The notes under the pieces are model-generated. The model worked only from the letters and a program-made list of their open reading frames with translations, had not been told where the DNA came from and ran no database searches. From Coriobacteriia bacterium (GTDB lineage: Bacteria; Actinomycetota; Coriobacteriia; Anaerosomatales; JAAXUF01), in contig JAAXUF010000001.1 in assembly GCA_013336165.1 (NCBI GenBank), positions 62,001-126,000 on the forward strand: DNA of 64,000 bases, in the 5' to 3' direction. Below are positions 52,553-60,967 of this stretch, one piece after another (within the stretch, counting starts at the first letter, position 1; every line of letters starts with the position of its first letter). Made by a program: the position numbers and the translations under genes.

Positions 52553-52610
52553 ACCCTTTTGCTCCAATCTGGACTGCGGGAGACCCTTGCGGGGCGCCTC
52601 AGACTCTATA

Positions 52611-52624
52611 CGAACAGGTGTTCG
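52611..52624. promoter_or_regulatory. LexA box before recA (CGAACAGGTGTTCG)
   Basis: A perfect palindromic match to CGAACNNNNGTTCG, identical over all 14 bases to box 2 upstream of lexA, which places recA-recX in the SOS regulon. Confidence 0.92.
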
Positions 52625-52681
52625 GTGTCAACGCACTATTCTGGGCCAGTGTGCTCGGATCTGGGTGGTGCGTATGGCTCT

Positions 52682-53269
52682 CTAAAGCCTCCACTCGTGA
52701 ATCACTTCATACTTTGGTCCCAACGGCGTCAACGTGCTTGAGAAGAGAGTAACCTCCGACACTGACACGGAGGATTGTGCCCCATGTCGGGAAGTCCCGA
52801 GCGTCTCGGTGGCCATGCGAATTGCGTCTGCAGATGCCGCCATTGGATGTCTTGCTCGTGAGAGAGTGATATGAGGTCGAAACGGCTTCTCGGCGGCCTT
52901 TGCGTCTCGCGTTTCGATTGCCGAGAGGACGGCATGGGCGAGCGATTCGCACATGCCTTGAGGGTCTGCGAGGCTTGCCCAGAGCATTCGGGCATGCTGT
53001 GGACTCGGCACGGGCGCGACCGCTTTCAGGAGAAGCTCGAACCCGGCAAACCGCCGAAGGGTGTCATCGAGCTCGCTCAGAAGCAAGGGCAGACTGTCCT
53101 CCTTGATGCGGCCGATGAATGCCAAGGTCAGATGCAGGTTTTCGGCTCGAACCCACTTCTCATGGGACCACGACGGATCGGCTGCCAGGAAGACGCGCGA
53201 AGCGTTCTCGATGACGCGGACGACATCTTCAGCCAGCCGGACACCCACGAAGCAGCGCGTGAGGTTCAC
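52682..53269 (-). CDS. thpR: RNA 2',3'-cyclic phosphodiesterase
   Basis: A 195-aa enzyme of the 2H phosphoesterase (LigT) family that opens 2',3'-cyclic phosphates at RNA ends. The two catalytic H-x-T motifs are HLTLAF and HITLSR, about 85 residues apart. The ATG overlaps the cinA stop by 4 nt; cinA-thpR-recA is a common order. Its physiological RNA target is not known. Confidence 0.92.
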   Translation of the reverse strand: MNLTRCFVGVRLAEDVVRVIENASRVFLAADPSWSHEKWVRAENLHLTLAFIGRIKEDSLPLLLSELDDTLRRFAGFELLLKAVAPVPSPQHARMLWASLADPQGMCESLAHAVLSAIETRDAKAAEKPFRPHITLSRARHPMAASADAIRMATETLGTSRHGAQSSVSVSEVTLFSSTLTPLGPKYEVIHEWRL

Positions 53270-54513
53270 GCCTTCAACACCTCATGTCGCAGCAGGTCCA
53301 GCGCGGTCGCCACCGCGATCGTGCGGACCGCCTCGCGCACAAACCGGGAGGGAGGCAACGATGAGAACCAGCGACGTTCGATGGCGCGCACCTCGGTCTT
53401 TGTGGCAATCGCGAACCACACCAGCCCGACAGGCTTCTCCGGTGTGCCCCCGTCCGGACCCGCCACACCGGTGACCGCGACGGCGATGTCGGCGTCGAAC
53501 TTTGCACGAGCACCCGAGGCCATGGCGGCAGCAACCTGCGGGCTGACGGCGCCGTGCGCCTCGATGTCGCCGGCGCCCACTCCGAGCAGTTCGAGCTTGG
53601 CTTCGTTCGAGTACGACACAAGGCCGCCGAGAAACGTGCCCGATGCGCCCGGCACATCGGTGATGGCTGCCGAGATGAGTCCGCCCGTGCACGACTCGGC
53701 AGTGGCCATGGTGATTCCGCGATCAAGCGCCTCTCGGACCAAGGTCTCGCACAGGGTGGACCCGTCGTCGGAGTAGCATGAATCGCCGAGTTCAAGCTTG
53801 ACCGCTTGAGCCGCCGCGGCAAGCACCGGCTCCCCCGCTCCCTCGTCGGTAAGAATGACGTGAACATCGCCGATCTTGGCGAGGATGGTGAACCCCACGC
53901 CGGGATACACCGAAAGTGCCCTCTGAGCAGCGAGTTGGACGTCTGACTCCGGCGATCCCGCGATCCCCAGTTCCCGTGTGGCTGCTCGGCCGTGGTCGAA
54001 CCTGCCGAGGAAAGCCTCCAACATCGGTTCCATTTCCTTGGGAGGCCCGGGCAAGAGCACCAGCAGACCCGCCGGAGTCTTCGCGACCTGTCCCGGAGCT
54101 GTGCCGTGGGAGGAGTACAGGACTTCGGCGCCGTCGAGCACGAGGGCCTGAGACAGGACCTGCTCGGCCGCGCTCTTGTCTAAGAGACGATCCACGGCGA
54201 CTTGCAGAGACTCGGTGAGCACAGGATCAGCATTCATGCCGAGAAGGAGTGCGTCTGCGGCCGCTGCCCGCGTGACATCGTCGTGTGTGGGCCCGAGGCC
54301 GCCGGTGGTGACGACCAGCTCATACTCGCAGACAAGATCCCGCAAGACCTCGGTCAGAACTGACTGATCGTCCCCAACACTGACGATCTTCATGACTCTG
54401 AAACTGGTGCCGGACAACTGCCGTGCGACCTGGGCGCTGTTGGTGTCGACACGAAGGCCTTCGACCAACTCGGAGCCGATCGTCACGATCGCCGCAGACT
54501 GCCGGTCAGACAT
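53266..54513 (-). CDS. cinA: CinA family protein (competence/damage-inducible; NMN amidohydrolase type)
   Basis: A 415-aa cytoplasmic protein. The N-terminal MoaB/MogA-like domain (IVTIGSELVEG, TNSAQVARQL, TTGGLGPTHDDVTR, LLPGPPKEM) is joined to a C-terminal PncC-type nicotinamide-nucleotide amidase domain (TMATAESCTGGLISAAITDVPGAS, VAVTGVAGPDGGTPEKPVG). Full length for the family. It forms a tight cluster pgsA-cinA-thpR before recA. Confidence 0.94.
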   Translation of the reverse strand: MSDRQSAAIVTIGSELVEGLRVDTNSAQVARQLSGTSFRVMKIVSVGDDQSVLTEVLRDLVCEYELVVTTGGLGPTHDDVTRAAAADALLLGMNADPVLTESLQVAVDRLLDKSAAEQVLSQALVLDGAEVLYSSHGTAPGQVAKTPAGLLVLLPGPPKEMEPMLEAFLGRFDHGRAATRELGIAGSPESDVQLAAQRALSVYPGVGFTILAKIGDVHVILTDEGAGEPVLAAAAQAVKLELGDSCYSDDGSTLCETLVREALDRGITMATAESCTGGLISAAITDVPGASGTFLGGLVSYSNEAKLELLGVGAGDIEAHGAVSPQVAAAMASGARAKFDADIAVAVTGVAGPDGGTPEKPVGLVWFAIATKTEVRAIERRWFSSLPPSRFVREAVRTIAVATALDLLRHEVLKA

Positions 54514-54525
54514 GGTGGCACTCCC

Positions 54526-55239
54526 CTATTCGATCGTAATGTCCCGGTCGCCCGCACCGTCCGTTGCCTCAATGGGGTCACTCTGCCCGGACTGGCCCGA
54601 AGACTCCGTCCAAGGGCCGATGAGCACGTCGCGGGCGTGCAGGAAGTAGTCAACCATCGACACAATCGTCATGACGACCGCAGCGCCCATGACCGTCCAC
54701 GCCGCGTACTGGAAAAGCCCACTGACATCGTGGCCAAACGCAGCGATCAGAGAACTGTCCTTCACAATGAACATGAGGATCGCGATGATCTGAAGCACGG
54801 TCTTGAGTTTTCCGTACCACGAGGCGGAGATCACTGTACCTTCTGCTGAGGCGACCATTCGCAGTCCGGACACGATGAACTCTCGAGAGATGATCACAAG
54901 GGCGATCCATGCCGGGAGAAGCCGCGTCTCGACAAGGGCGAGCAGGGCGGCGGTGACGAGGAGTTTGTCTGCCAGCGGGTCGAGAAACTTGCCGAATGTC
55001 GTGACTTCGTTGCGGGATCTGGCTAGATAGCCATCGACGCCGTCAGTGGCGGCCAGGACCCCGAACACGGCCGCCGCTATCCAAGGACGCAGCGTGTGGA
55101 TCAGAGCCGAAGCGTGCAGCCAGGTGGGCCAATCGGCAAGGAGGGCCACCAGGAAGACGGGGATCAGAACCATCCTCGATAGCGTCACGCTGTTGGCCGC
55201 GTTCAGACGCAGACGGCCTCGGGCCGGTCCGGCCGTCAC
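54526..55239 (-). CDS. pgsA: CDP-diacylglycerol-glycerol-3-phosphate 3-phosphatidyltransferase
   Basis: A 237-aa integral membrane enzyme that makes phosphatidylglycerol phosphate. The CDP-alcohol signature DGYLARSRNEVTTFGKFLDPLADK is present, with several transmembrane helices and an acidic C-terminal tail. The start NSVTLSRMVLIPVFL and position between rimO and cinA are those of pgsA in Gram-positives. GTG 55239 overlaps rimO by 4 nt. The paralogue at 5823 is less certain in function. Confidence 0.93.
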   Translation of the reverse strand: MTAGPARGRLRLNAANSVTLSRMVLIPVFLVALLADWPTWLHASALIHTLRPWIAAAVFGVLAATDGVDGYLARSRNEVTTFGKFLDPLADKLLVTAALLALVETRLLPAWIALVIISREFIVSGLRMVASAEGTVISASWYGKLKTVLQIIAILMFIVKDSSLIAAFGHDVSGLFQYAAWTVMGAAVVMTIVSMVDYFLHARDVLIGPWTESSGQSGQSDPIEATDGAGDRDITIE

Positions 55240-56540
55240 AGTACCTCACCCTCAAGATCATATCCCAGTGAGTCTTCGATTCTGACAAGGACAATCTCGC
55301 CGACCTTGCCGCGATCGAGAAGCACGACGCCATCGATATCGGGCGCCTGCCCGCGCCACCTGCCGAATACGACACCCTCATCCTCGTCGATACCCTCGAC
55401 AAGCACCTCCAACACGCTGCCGATCCGCCGGGACACATGCTCGATTCCGATCTCATCGGCGAGATCCCGAAGGCTCTGGGCGCGAGCGCGCCGAGTGCGC
55501 GCAGGAACCTGGCCGGGCAAGTCAGCAGCTTCAGTTCCCTCTTCAGGAGAGAACGGGAAGACGCCGACATAGTCGAAGTCACTGTGTCGCAGGAAGCGTT
55601 TGAGCTCTGATGCGTCCTCGCGGGTCTCGCCTGGGAATCCTGCGATCACTGTGGTGCGCAAGACGCAGTCCGGAAGCGCGGAGCGGATTCGGACCAGGAG
55701 CGCGCGAAACTGCGTTGCGTCGCCACCTCGGCGCATGCGTCTGAGCACTGACGATGACGCGTGCTGGAGCGGCAAGTCGAGGTACCTGCAGACGTTTGGG
55801 TTCTCGGCGATCGCGCTAAGGAGCCCGTCTGATACCCCATCAGGCTGGACGTACATGAGACGCAGCCATCTCACACCGTCAACTGCGGCCACAGCCCTCA
55901 CGACGTCTGCAAGGGTGTTGCCGTCATAGAGATCCATGCCGTAGGAGCTCGTGTCTTGTCCGATCAAGACAAGCTCGCGGACTCCAGAGGCGGTGAGTTC
56001 GGCAGCTTCAGCCACGATCTCAACCAGCGGACGGCTCTTGTACGGCCCGCGAATGGCAGGGATTGCACAGTATGTACACGCGCGATTGCAGCCGTCGGAG
56101 ACCTGAAGATATGCCGAGGGTCCGGCAACGGTGCGCGTACTGACACTGGTGGGCTTGGCCCCGGAGGTTGCGGGCGGCCCGACAAGGCTTGTCAGCAATT
56201 CAAGCAGCAGCGCCTCCTCTGCGACCGGAAGGAACGCCGCAACCTCAGGAAGGGAGGCCGAGAGTTCGCTTCCGTACCTGGAGGGCATGCATCCCGCCAC
56301 GACCACTTTTCGTTGCAGACCGTCGGATCGCGCTTCAATCGCGGCGAGGACCGTCTCAATCGACTCCTCTGTGGCTTCCCGGATGAACGAGCACGTATTC
56401 ACGATGATGACGTCAGCCAGTTCGGGGTCGTCTAGGATGTCGTAACCCGCATTCCGGGCCGATGTTCTCATGTAGTCGGTGTCGACTTCGTTCTTCGGGC
56501 AGCCGAGCGTGACGAAGGCAATGTGCGGGTTCGATTGCAC
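55236..56540 (-). CDS. rimO: Ribosomal protein uS12 methylthiotransferase RimO
   Basis: A 434-aa radical SAM enzyme that methylthiolates an aspartate of ribosomal protein S12. N-terminal cysteines in TLGCPKNEVDTDYM, VNTCSFIREATEES and VVAGCMPSRYG; radical SAM motif CNRACTYCAIPAIRGPYKSR; C-terminal TRAM domain. Together with MiaB it makes two methylthiotransferases in this window. The open frame extends 50 codons upstream over yajQ; GTG 56540 gives the family N-terminus (HIAFVTLGCPKN) and avoids overlap. Confidence 0.93.
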   Translation of the reverse strand: MQSNPHIAFVTLGCPKNEVDTDYMRTSARNAGYDILDDPELADVIIVNTCSFIREATEESIETVLAAIEARSDGLQRKVVVAGCMPSRYGSELSASLPEVAAFLPVAEEALLLELLTSLVGPPATSGAKPTSVSTRTVAGPSAYLQVSDGCNRACTYCAIPAIRGPYKSRPLVEIVAEAAELTASGVRELVLIGQDTSSYGMDLYDGNTLADVVRAVAAVDGVRWLRLMYVQPDGVSDGLLSAIAENPNVCRYLDLPLQHASSSVLRRMRRGGDATQFRALLVRIRSALPDCVLRTTVIAGFPGETREDASELKRFLRHSDFDYVGVFPFSPEEGTEAADLPGQVPARTRRARAQSLRDLADEIGIEHVSRRIGSVLEVLVEGIDEDEGVVFGRWRGQAPDIDGVVLLDRGKVGEIVLVRIEDSLGYDLEGEVL

Positions 56541-56547
56541 GTCGGGA

Positions 56548-57045
56548 CTACCGGTAGTTCGTGAACTGGAGAGGCACGTCGTAGTCCTTGGCTTTGACGG
56601 CGGTGATGACCAATTGGAGGTCGTCTCGGCTGGCACTCGAAACCCGAAGCTTATCACCCTCGATCTGAACTTTAACCTTAAACTTGGCATCCCGGATGTC
56701 TTTGTTGATCTTGCGCGCGAGGTCCTGCTCGATCCCGCTTACGATCGTTCCCAAGATGCGCACGTTCCCGCTGCTGGCCGATTGCGGCGTGCCCCAGCGT
56801 ATGGCTTTGAGGTCGATCTGCCTCCGAATGAGCTTCGTGTTGAGGACATCGATGACCTGTCTGCCGATGAAATCGCTCGGAGCCACCACCGTGAACGTCT
56901 TGCCCTGCTTGTCGAACTCGATCGTAGAGCCAGAGTCTTTGAGGTCATAGCGCTGAACCAGTTCCTTGGTCGTCTGCTGGAAGGCGTTGTCAACCTCCTG
57001 AAGGTCGATCTCGGAGACTATGTCGAAACTGTTGTCCTTGGCCAT
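56548..57045 (-). CDS. yajQ: YajQ family nucleotide-binding protein
   Basis: A 165-aa cytoplasmic protein of two ferredoxin-like domains (SFDIVSEIDLQEVDNAFQQ; ERSDF-type SDFIGRQVIDVL; KDIRDAKFKVKVQIEGDKLRV). Some members bind cyclic di-GMP, or RNA. The gene is complete and 26 nt after the rodZ-like gene. If it binds c-di-GMP here, the window has two candidate effectors, the other being the RsiG-like protein. Confidence 0.92.
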   Translation of the reverse strand: MAKDNSFDIVSEIDLQEVDNAFQQTTKELVQRYDLKDSGSTIEFDKQGKTFTVVAPSDFIGRQVIDVLNTKLIRRQIDLKAIRWGTPQSASSGNVRILGTIVSGIEQDLARKINKDIRDAKFKVKVQIEGDKLRVSSASRDDLQLVITAVKAKDYDVPLQFTNYR

Positions 57046-57071
57046 GTGGGTCCTCCGTGTACGAGAGCGTC

Positions 57072-57758
57072 CTACTGTTTCTTCTCGGCTGCCAGTGCTA
57101 GTACCGCCGGAGTGCCGGCCGGGATCGTAACGACTACGCCGTCGCGCTTCACGGTCACTGCTTTCGCCGTGCCGATCGTGAGAGTGGCCGCCTGTGAGAC
57201 TTGGAACTCCTTACTTTGCCCACTGGTCAGTGTACCGCTGTAGGCGCTGAGACCGTCGACGATCACGTTGAGCGTTGATGCCGAGTTGGCGGCCACAGAC
57301 ACGCTGAGAGTGAACGGAACGGTTGCAGGTGCAGTCGGCTGAGACGATTGGGTCGGAATGGGCACGTTTTGGGCGCTGTCCTTGGGCCCCAGCACCAGCC
57401 ATAGGCCGAAGGAGGCCAGGATGATCACGATCGCCGCGGTCAAGGCAACTCTCCAAGGAACGGCATGCTGCTGATGGCGCGGAGCTACCGTTTCTGTCGG
57501 CCGGTTGGGTTCCCTTACCTTGCGCTGGCCGGTTTCGCGCTGGTACATCTCGTGGAGACTCAAGGGATCAAGCTCAAGGTAACGGGCGTAGCTGGAGATG
57601 TAGCCTCGTACATACCCCGGATCGGGCAGTCGGCCATAGTCTCCAGCCTCAAGCGCCTCCAGCATCTTGCCCCGGATCTTGGTGTGCTCTTCGGCTTGGG
57701 AGATCGTTATCCCAAGTTGTATTCGTCGTGCGCGGAGCGTGTCGCCAAGTTCGCCCAC
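57072..57758 (-). CDS. RodZ-like helix-turn-helix membrane protein
   Basis: A 228-aa protein with a cytoplasmic HTH (residues 1-75: LGDTLRARRIQLGITISQAEEHTKIRGKMLEALE, PGYVRGYISSYARYL), a basic/proline linker, one transmembrane helix (about 100-120) and an extracellular Ig-like DUF4115 domain. This is the RodZ/YmfM layout, linking MreB cytoskeleton to the wall. No mre genes are in the window. GTG 57758 lies 3 nt after ftsK. Confidence 0.9.
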   Translation of the reverse strand: MGELGDTLRARRIQLGITISQAEEHTKIRGKMLEALEAGDYGRLPDPGYVRGYISSYARYLELDPLSLHEMYQRETGQRKVREPNRPTETVAPRHQQHAVPWRVALTAAIVIILASFGLWLVLGPKDSAQNVPIPTQSSQPTAPATVPFTLSVSVAANSASTLNVIVDGLSAYSGTLTSGQSKEFQVSQAATLTIGTAKAVTVKRDGVVVTIPAGTPAVLALAAEKKQ

Positions 57759-57761
57759 GTT

Positions 57762-59999
57762 TTACCCGCCGCCCTTCGCGTCATCGCGTTCGAATGCCCT
57801 TATGGACGCGAGATCCTCTATGTCGACCAGCACCTCGCGCGGTTTGCTTCCATCGGGGGGTCCGACGATCCCCTTCATTTCAAGCATGTCCATGATACGC
57901 CCTGCGCGCGCATAGCCGACCTTGAGGCGCCTCTGGAGCATCGATGTCGACCCAAGACCGCTCGTGACCGTTATGTCGGCAGCTTCCCAAATCAGTGGGT
58001 CGTCATCATCCCCCGAGTCGACACCGCCGCCTGCCGAGGAAACCTTCAGGTGCAGGATCTCCTCATGGTAGTCGGGCTCCGCCTGCCCCTTGAGGTGGGT
58101 GACGACCGCTTCGATCTCCTCTTCAGAGACGTAGCAGCCTTGTATGCGCTTGGGTTTTGCCCATGCGGGAGTCGAGAACAGCATGTCGCCCAGTCCGACG
58201 AGTTTGTCGGCCCCGGGCTGGTCGAGGATCACGCGAGAGTCGATCGCACTCGCAACATTAAACGCGATCCTGTTGGTGATGTTTGCCTTGATCAGGCCCG
58301 TGACGATGTTGGCTTCTGGGCGCTGGGTGGCGACAATGAGGTGGATGCCGGCCGCGCGAGCAAGCTGCGCGATGCGGCAAATCGAGTCCTCTACCTCTTT
58401 GGCGGCAGCCATCATGAGGTCTGCGAGTTCATCGATGACAATCACGAGATACGGCATTTCTTGAGCGCCCTCAGGCCCCTTGCCGGCTTGAATGAGCGCG
58501 TTGTATCCGCCGATGTTTCGCGCTCCCGCTGTCTGCAGCGCCTTGAGCCGCCTCTCCATCTCCGAGACAGACCAGGCCAATGCGCTCGCGGCCTCCTTGG
58601 ACTCGGTCACGACCGGCACGTAGAGGTGTGGAACGCTGTTGTACAAAGACAGTTCGACGCGTTTGGGGTCGATGAGTATCAGTCGCACTTCGGCAGGCGT
58701 GGCACGCATGATGATCGACATCAGCATCGCGTTGATCGCAACCGACTTACCCGAACCGGTTGTGCCTCCGATGAGCAGGTGAGGCATCGTTGCAAGATCG
58801 GCGAGCACGGCAGCTCCAGCGACATCCTTGCCGATAGCGAGCGTGAGGGGACCGCCCTCCCCTGCCGGCGATAGCACGTCGCCGAGAGTGACCGAGGTGC
58901 GCCTCACGTTTGGCACCTCAATGCCCACGAGTGCTTTGCCCGGGATTGGAGCGAGAATCCTTACGGTGGAGCATGCAAGCGAGAGGGCCAAGTCGTCAGA
59001 GAGCGCCGTGATGCGAGAGAGGCGAACTCCCTTGGCGATTTCGACTTCGAACAGCGTGACAGTTGGGCCCGCAACCCAAGCAACGACGCGCGCAGGGATA
59101 TCGAAGGTGGCCAAAGTCTCGGCGATGAGTTCAGCAGTGGAGCGCAGTTCCGTGTCGGAGGCCTTGTGCTTCGCGGCGCTTTCGCTGGTGCACTTGAGCA
59201 GATCGAATTTCGGGAGCACAAACCCTTCCATCGCCCGGGGAGCAACAACGACGGAGGCGGCAATGGTTTTGCGGGACGACTCAGGATCGGGTTCGTCCCG
59301 CTTGCGGGAGACGGATTCGATCGCCGAGGATCGGGACTTCGGGAGCGCGACTGTCTGAGAGTCTGAGACGAGCGTCTTTGGCGCGCGCTCGCGAGCAAAC
59401 AGTGACTCAGTTGCTGCCGGCCGACCGGGAATGAGGGTGCGTGCCCACTCCACAAGCGAGGTGATGGACAGACCGGTTATCACTAGGCCTACGATGCCCA
59501 GCGTGACAAGCACGACAGAGCCGATAGCGGTTCCGAGAAACCTGGCGAGTACCCAGGCGACTCCGTCGCCCACGTAGCCGCCGTGATTAGCCAGCGTCGC
59601 CGCGTCGAAGAAGGCCTGGTTGGGGATTGTCAGACTGGACATCGAAATCGCGGAGAGGATGACTAGGCCGAGCCCCAGTCCTGTGCGCGCCTCCTGCACT
59701 TCTGTGCGAACAAAGAAGCTGACGCCCCAGAGGAGCACGAACACGGGTATCAGATACGCGCCGATGCCGAATGTCATCTTGAGAGCTCTGGCTCCGGCGT
59801 CTGTCGCAACCCCGGTATGACTGCTCATCACGGCGATCATCAGAGCGATCGCGAGCGCCGAGAGAATCACGCCCGTGATGTCACGTCGCGCGCGGTCTTC
59901 GAGCATCGTCGGGCGAGCTTTGCCGGCGGTGCCGCGCTTCCGGGACGCGATGGATGACTTTGAATTGCTGGGTTTTCGCTTGCTACCCGAGGATGCCAT
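57762..59999 (-). CDS. ftsK: DNA translocase FtsK/SpoIIIE
   Basis: A 745-aa septal DNA pump. Four N-terminal transmembrane helices (about 35-190), a short linker, then the RecA-like motor (GGTTGSGKSVAINAMLMSI, LILIDPKRVELSLYN, VIDELADLMM) and the C-terminal gamma winged helix (LGSTSMLQRRLKVGYARAGRIMDMLE) that reads orientation sequences. The linker is short, as in SpoIIIE. The order ftsK-rodZ matches Firmicutes. Confidence 0.96.
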   Translation of the reverse strand: MASSGSKRKPSNSKSSIASRKRGTAGKARPTMLEDRARRDITGVILSALAIALMIAVMSSHTGVATDAGARALKMTFGIGAYLIPVFVLLWGVSFFVRTEVQEARTGLGLGLVILSAISMSSLTIPNQAFFDAATLANHGGYVGDGVAWVLARFLGTAIGSVVLVTLGIVGLVITGLSITSLVEWARTLIPGRPAATESLFARERAPKTLVSDSQTVALPKSRSSAIESVSRKRDEPDPESSRKTIAASVVVAPRAMEGFVLPKFDLLKCTSESAAKHKASDTELRSTAELIAETLATFDIPARVVAWVAGPTVTLFEVEIAKGVRLSRITALSDDLALSLACSTVRILAPIPGKALVGIEVPNVRRTSVTLGDVLSPAGEGGPLTLAIGKDVAGAAVLADLATMPHLLIGGTTGSGKSVAINAMLMSIIMRATPAEVRLILIDPKRVELSLYNSVPHLYVPVVTESKEAASALAWSVSEMERRLKALQTAGARNIGGYNALIQAGKGPEGAQEMPYLVIVIDELADLMMAAAKEVEDSICRIAQLARAAGIHLIVATQRPEANIVTGLIKANITNRIAFNVASAIDSRVILDQPGADKLVGLGDMLFSTPAWAKPKRIQGCYVSEEEIEAVVTHLKGQAEPDYHEEILHLKVSSAGGGVDSGDDDDPLIWEAADITVTSGLGSTSMLQRRLKVGYARAGRIMDMLEMKGIVGPPDGSKPREVLVDIEDLASIRAFERDDAKGGG

Positions 60000-60085
60000 T
60001 CGTGGACTCCTACTGCGATTTAGGCAACGAATTCATGTGCTGGAACCAGTATAGGTGGACTGACCATTCCTCGTTGTGTCGGAAG

Positions 60086-60964
60086 CTATCCTCTCAAGAA
60101 GAACAGGGCAATGACGAACACTCCGAGCGCGATGCGGTACCACATGAACACCGCGAACGAATGCTTGCGAACATACGACAGCATCAAGCGCATGAACAGC
60201 AGCGATGAAGCTGCCGCAGCGATGAAGCCGAGAACCCAGTCCAGCGAGAGAAGCTGGTTCAGCGGAACGTCCCTCAGCCCGAACAGGGCGGCTCCGCCGA
60301 TTATCGGGAGCGCAGCCATAAACGAGTAGCGGGCCGTCGCATCCCGCGACAGGCCGAGGGCCCTTCCGGTGGTCATCGTGGCGCCCGAACGGGAGACACC
60401 GGGTAGAAGCGCGGCTGCCTGCGCGAGTCCAATGAGCGCAGCCTTGCCCCACGTCATTTTCGCTAGCGGATCTTGGCGTCCCACGTAGCGGTCGACGGCC
60501 CACAGAAGCACTCCGAAGAGGATGAGCGCCACCCCAATTAGCAGCGGAGCGAAGTGGAACTCAAGAGGTGAAGAGTACTTCTCGATCTTGGAGTCGAACA
60601 GCACGCCGATGATCGCGCCGGGTATCGAGGTGGCAAGAAGGAAGCCGATGAAGCGCCGTGCCGAGGACGGGTCCCGGAATGGATTGTCCGCATCCGTAGT
60701 ACCGGCATCGCGACGCTTCCGAGGTCTTGCCGGCTGCACCGCGCTGCGAAGAAGACCCACCCAGTCTCCCCACAGCGCCAAGAGAATCGCCACGAAGCTG
60801 CCCGCATGCAGCGCGATATCAAACTGAGCGCTTGCCAGAACGGGATACTGCTTCTGTATTTCGAAGATCCAGGGAACGAGCTTGAGATGCGCTGTCGAGG
60901 AGATCGGCAGGAACTCGGCAACCCCCTGGACGAAGCCGAGAACAACGGCCCACACATGGGTCAT
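60086..60964 (-). CDS. uppP: Undecaprenyl-diphosphate phosphatase
   Basis: A 292-aa membrane phosphatase (BacA type) that recycles the undecaprenyl carrier for peptidoglycan. Signature motifs are GVAEFLPISSTAHL and PGVSRSGATMTTGRALG; about eight helices. A hydrophilic insert (about 75-105, RPRKRRDAGTTDADNPF) is a little unusual. ATG 60964 begins 3 nt after the rnj stop. Confidence 0.94.
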   Translation of the reverse strand: MTHVWAVVLGFVQGVAEFLPISSTAHLKLVPWIFEIQKQYPVLASAQFDIALHAGSFVAILLALWGDWVGLLRSAVQPARPRKRRDAGTTDADNPFRDPSSARRFIGFLLATSIPGAIIGVLFDSKIEKYSSPLEFHFAPLLIGVALILFGVLLWAVDRYVGRQDPLAKMTWGKAALIGLAQAAALLPGVSRSGATMTTGRALGLSRDATARYSFMAALPIIGGAALFGLRDVPLNQLLSLDWVLGFIAAAASSLLFMRLMLSYVRKHSFAVFMWYRIALGVFVIALFFLRG

Positions 60965-60967
60965 TCG

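Noticed and set aside
57465-58874. A 469-codon open frame on the plus strand opposite ftsK and the rodZ-like gene
   Set aside because: It is a shadow of two well-recognised minus-strand genes; the translation has no domain, and it crosses gene boundaries.
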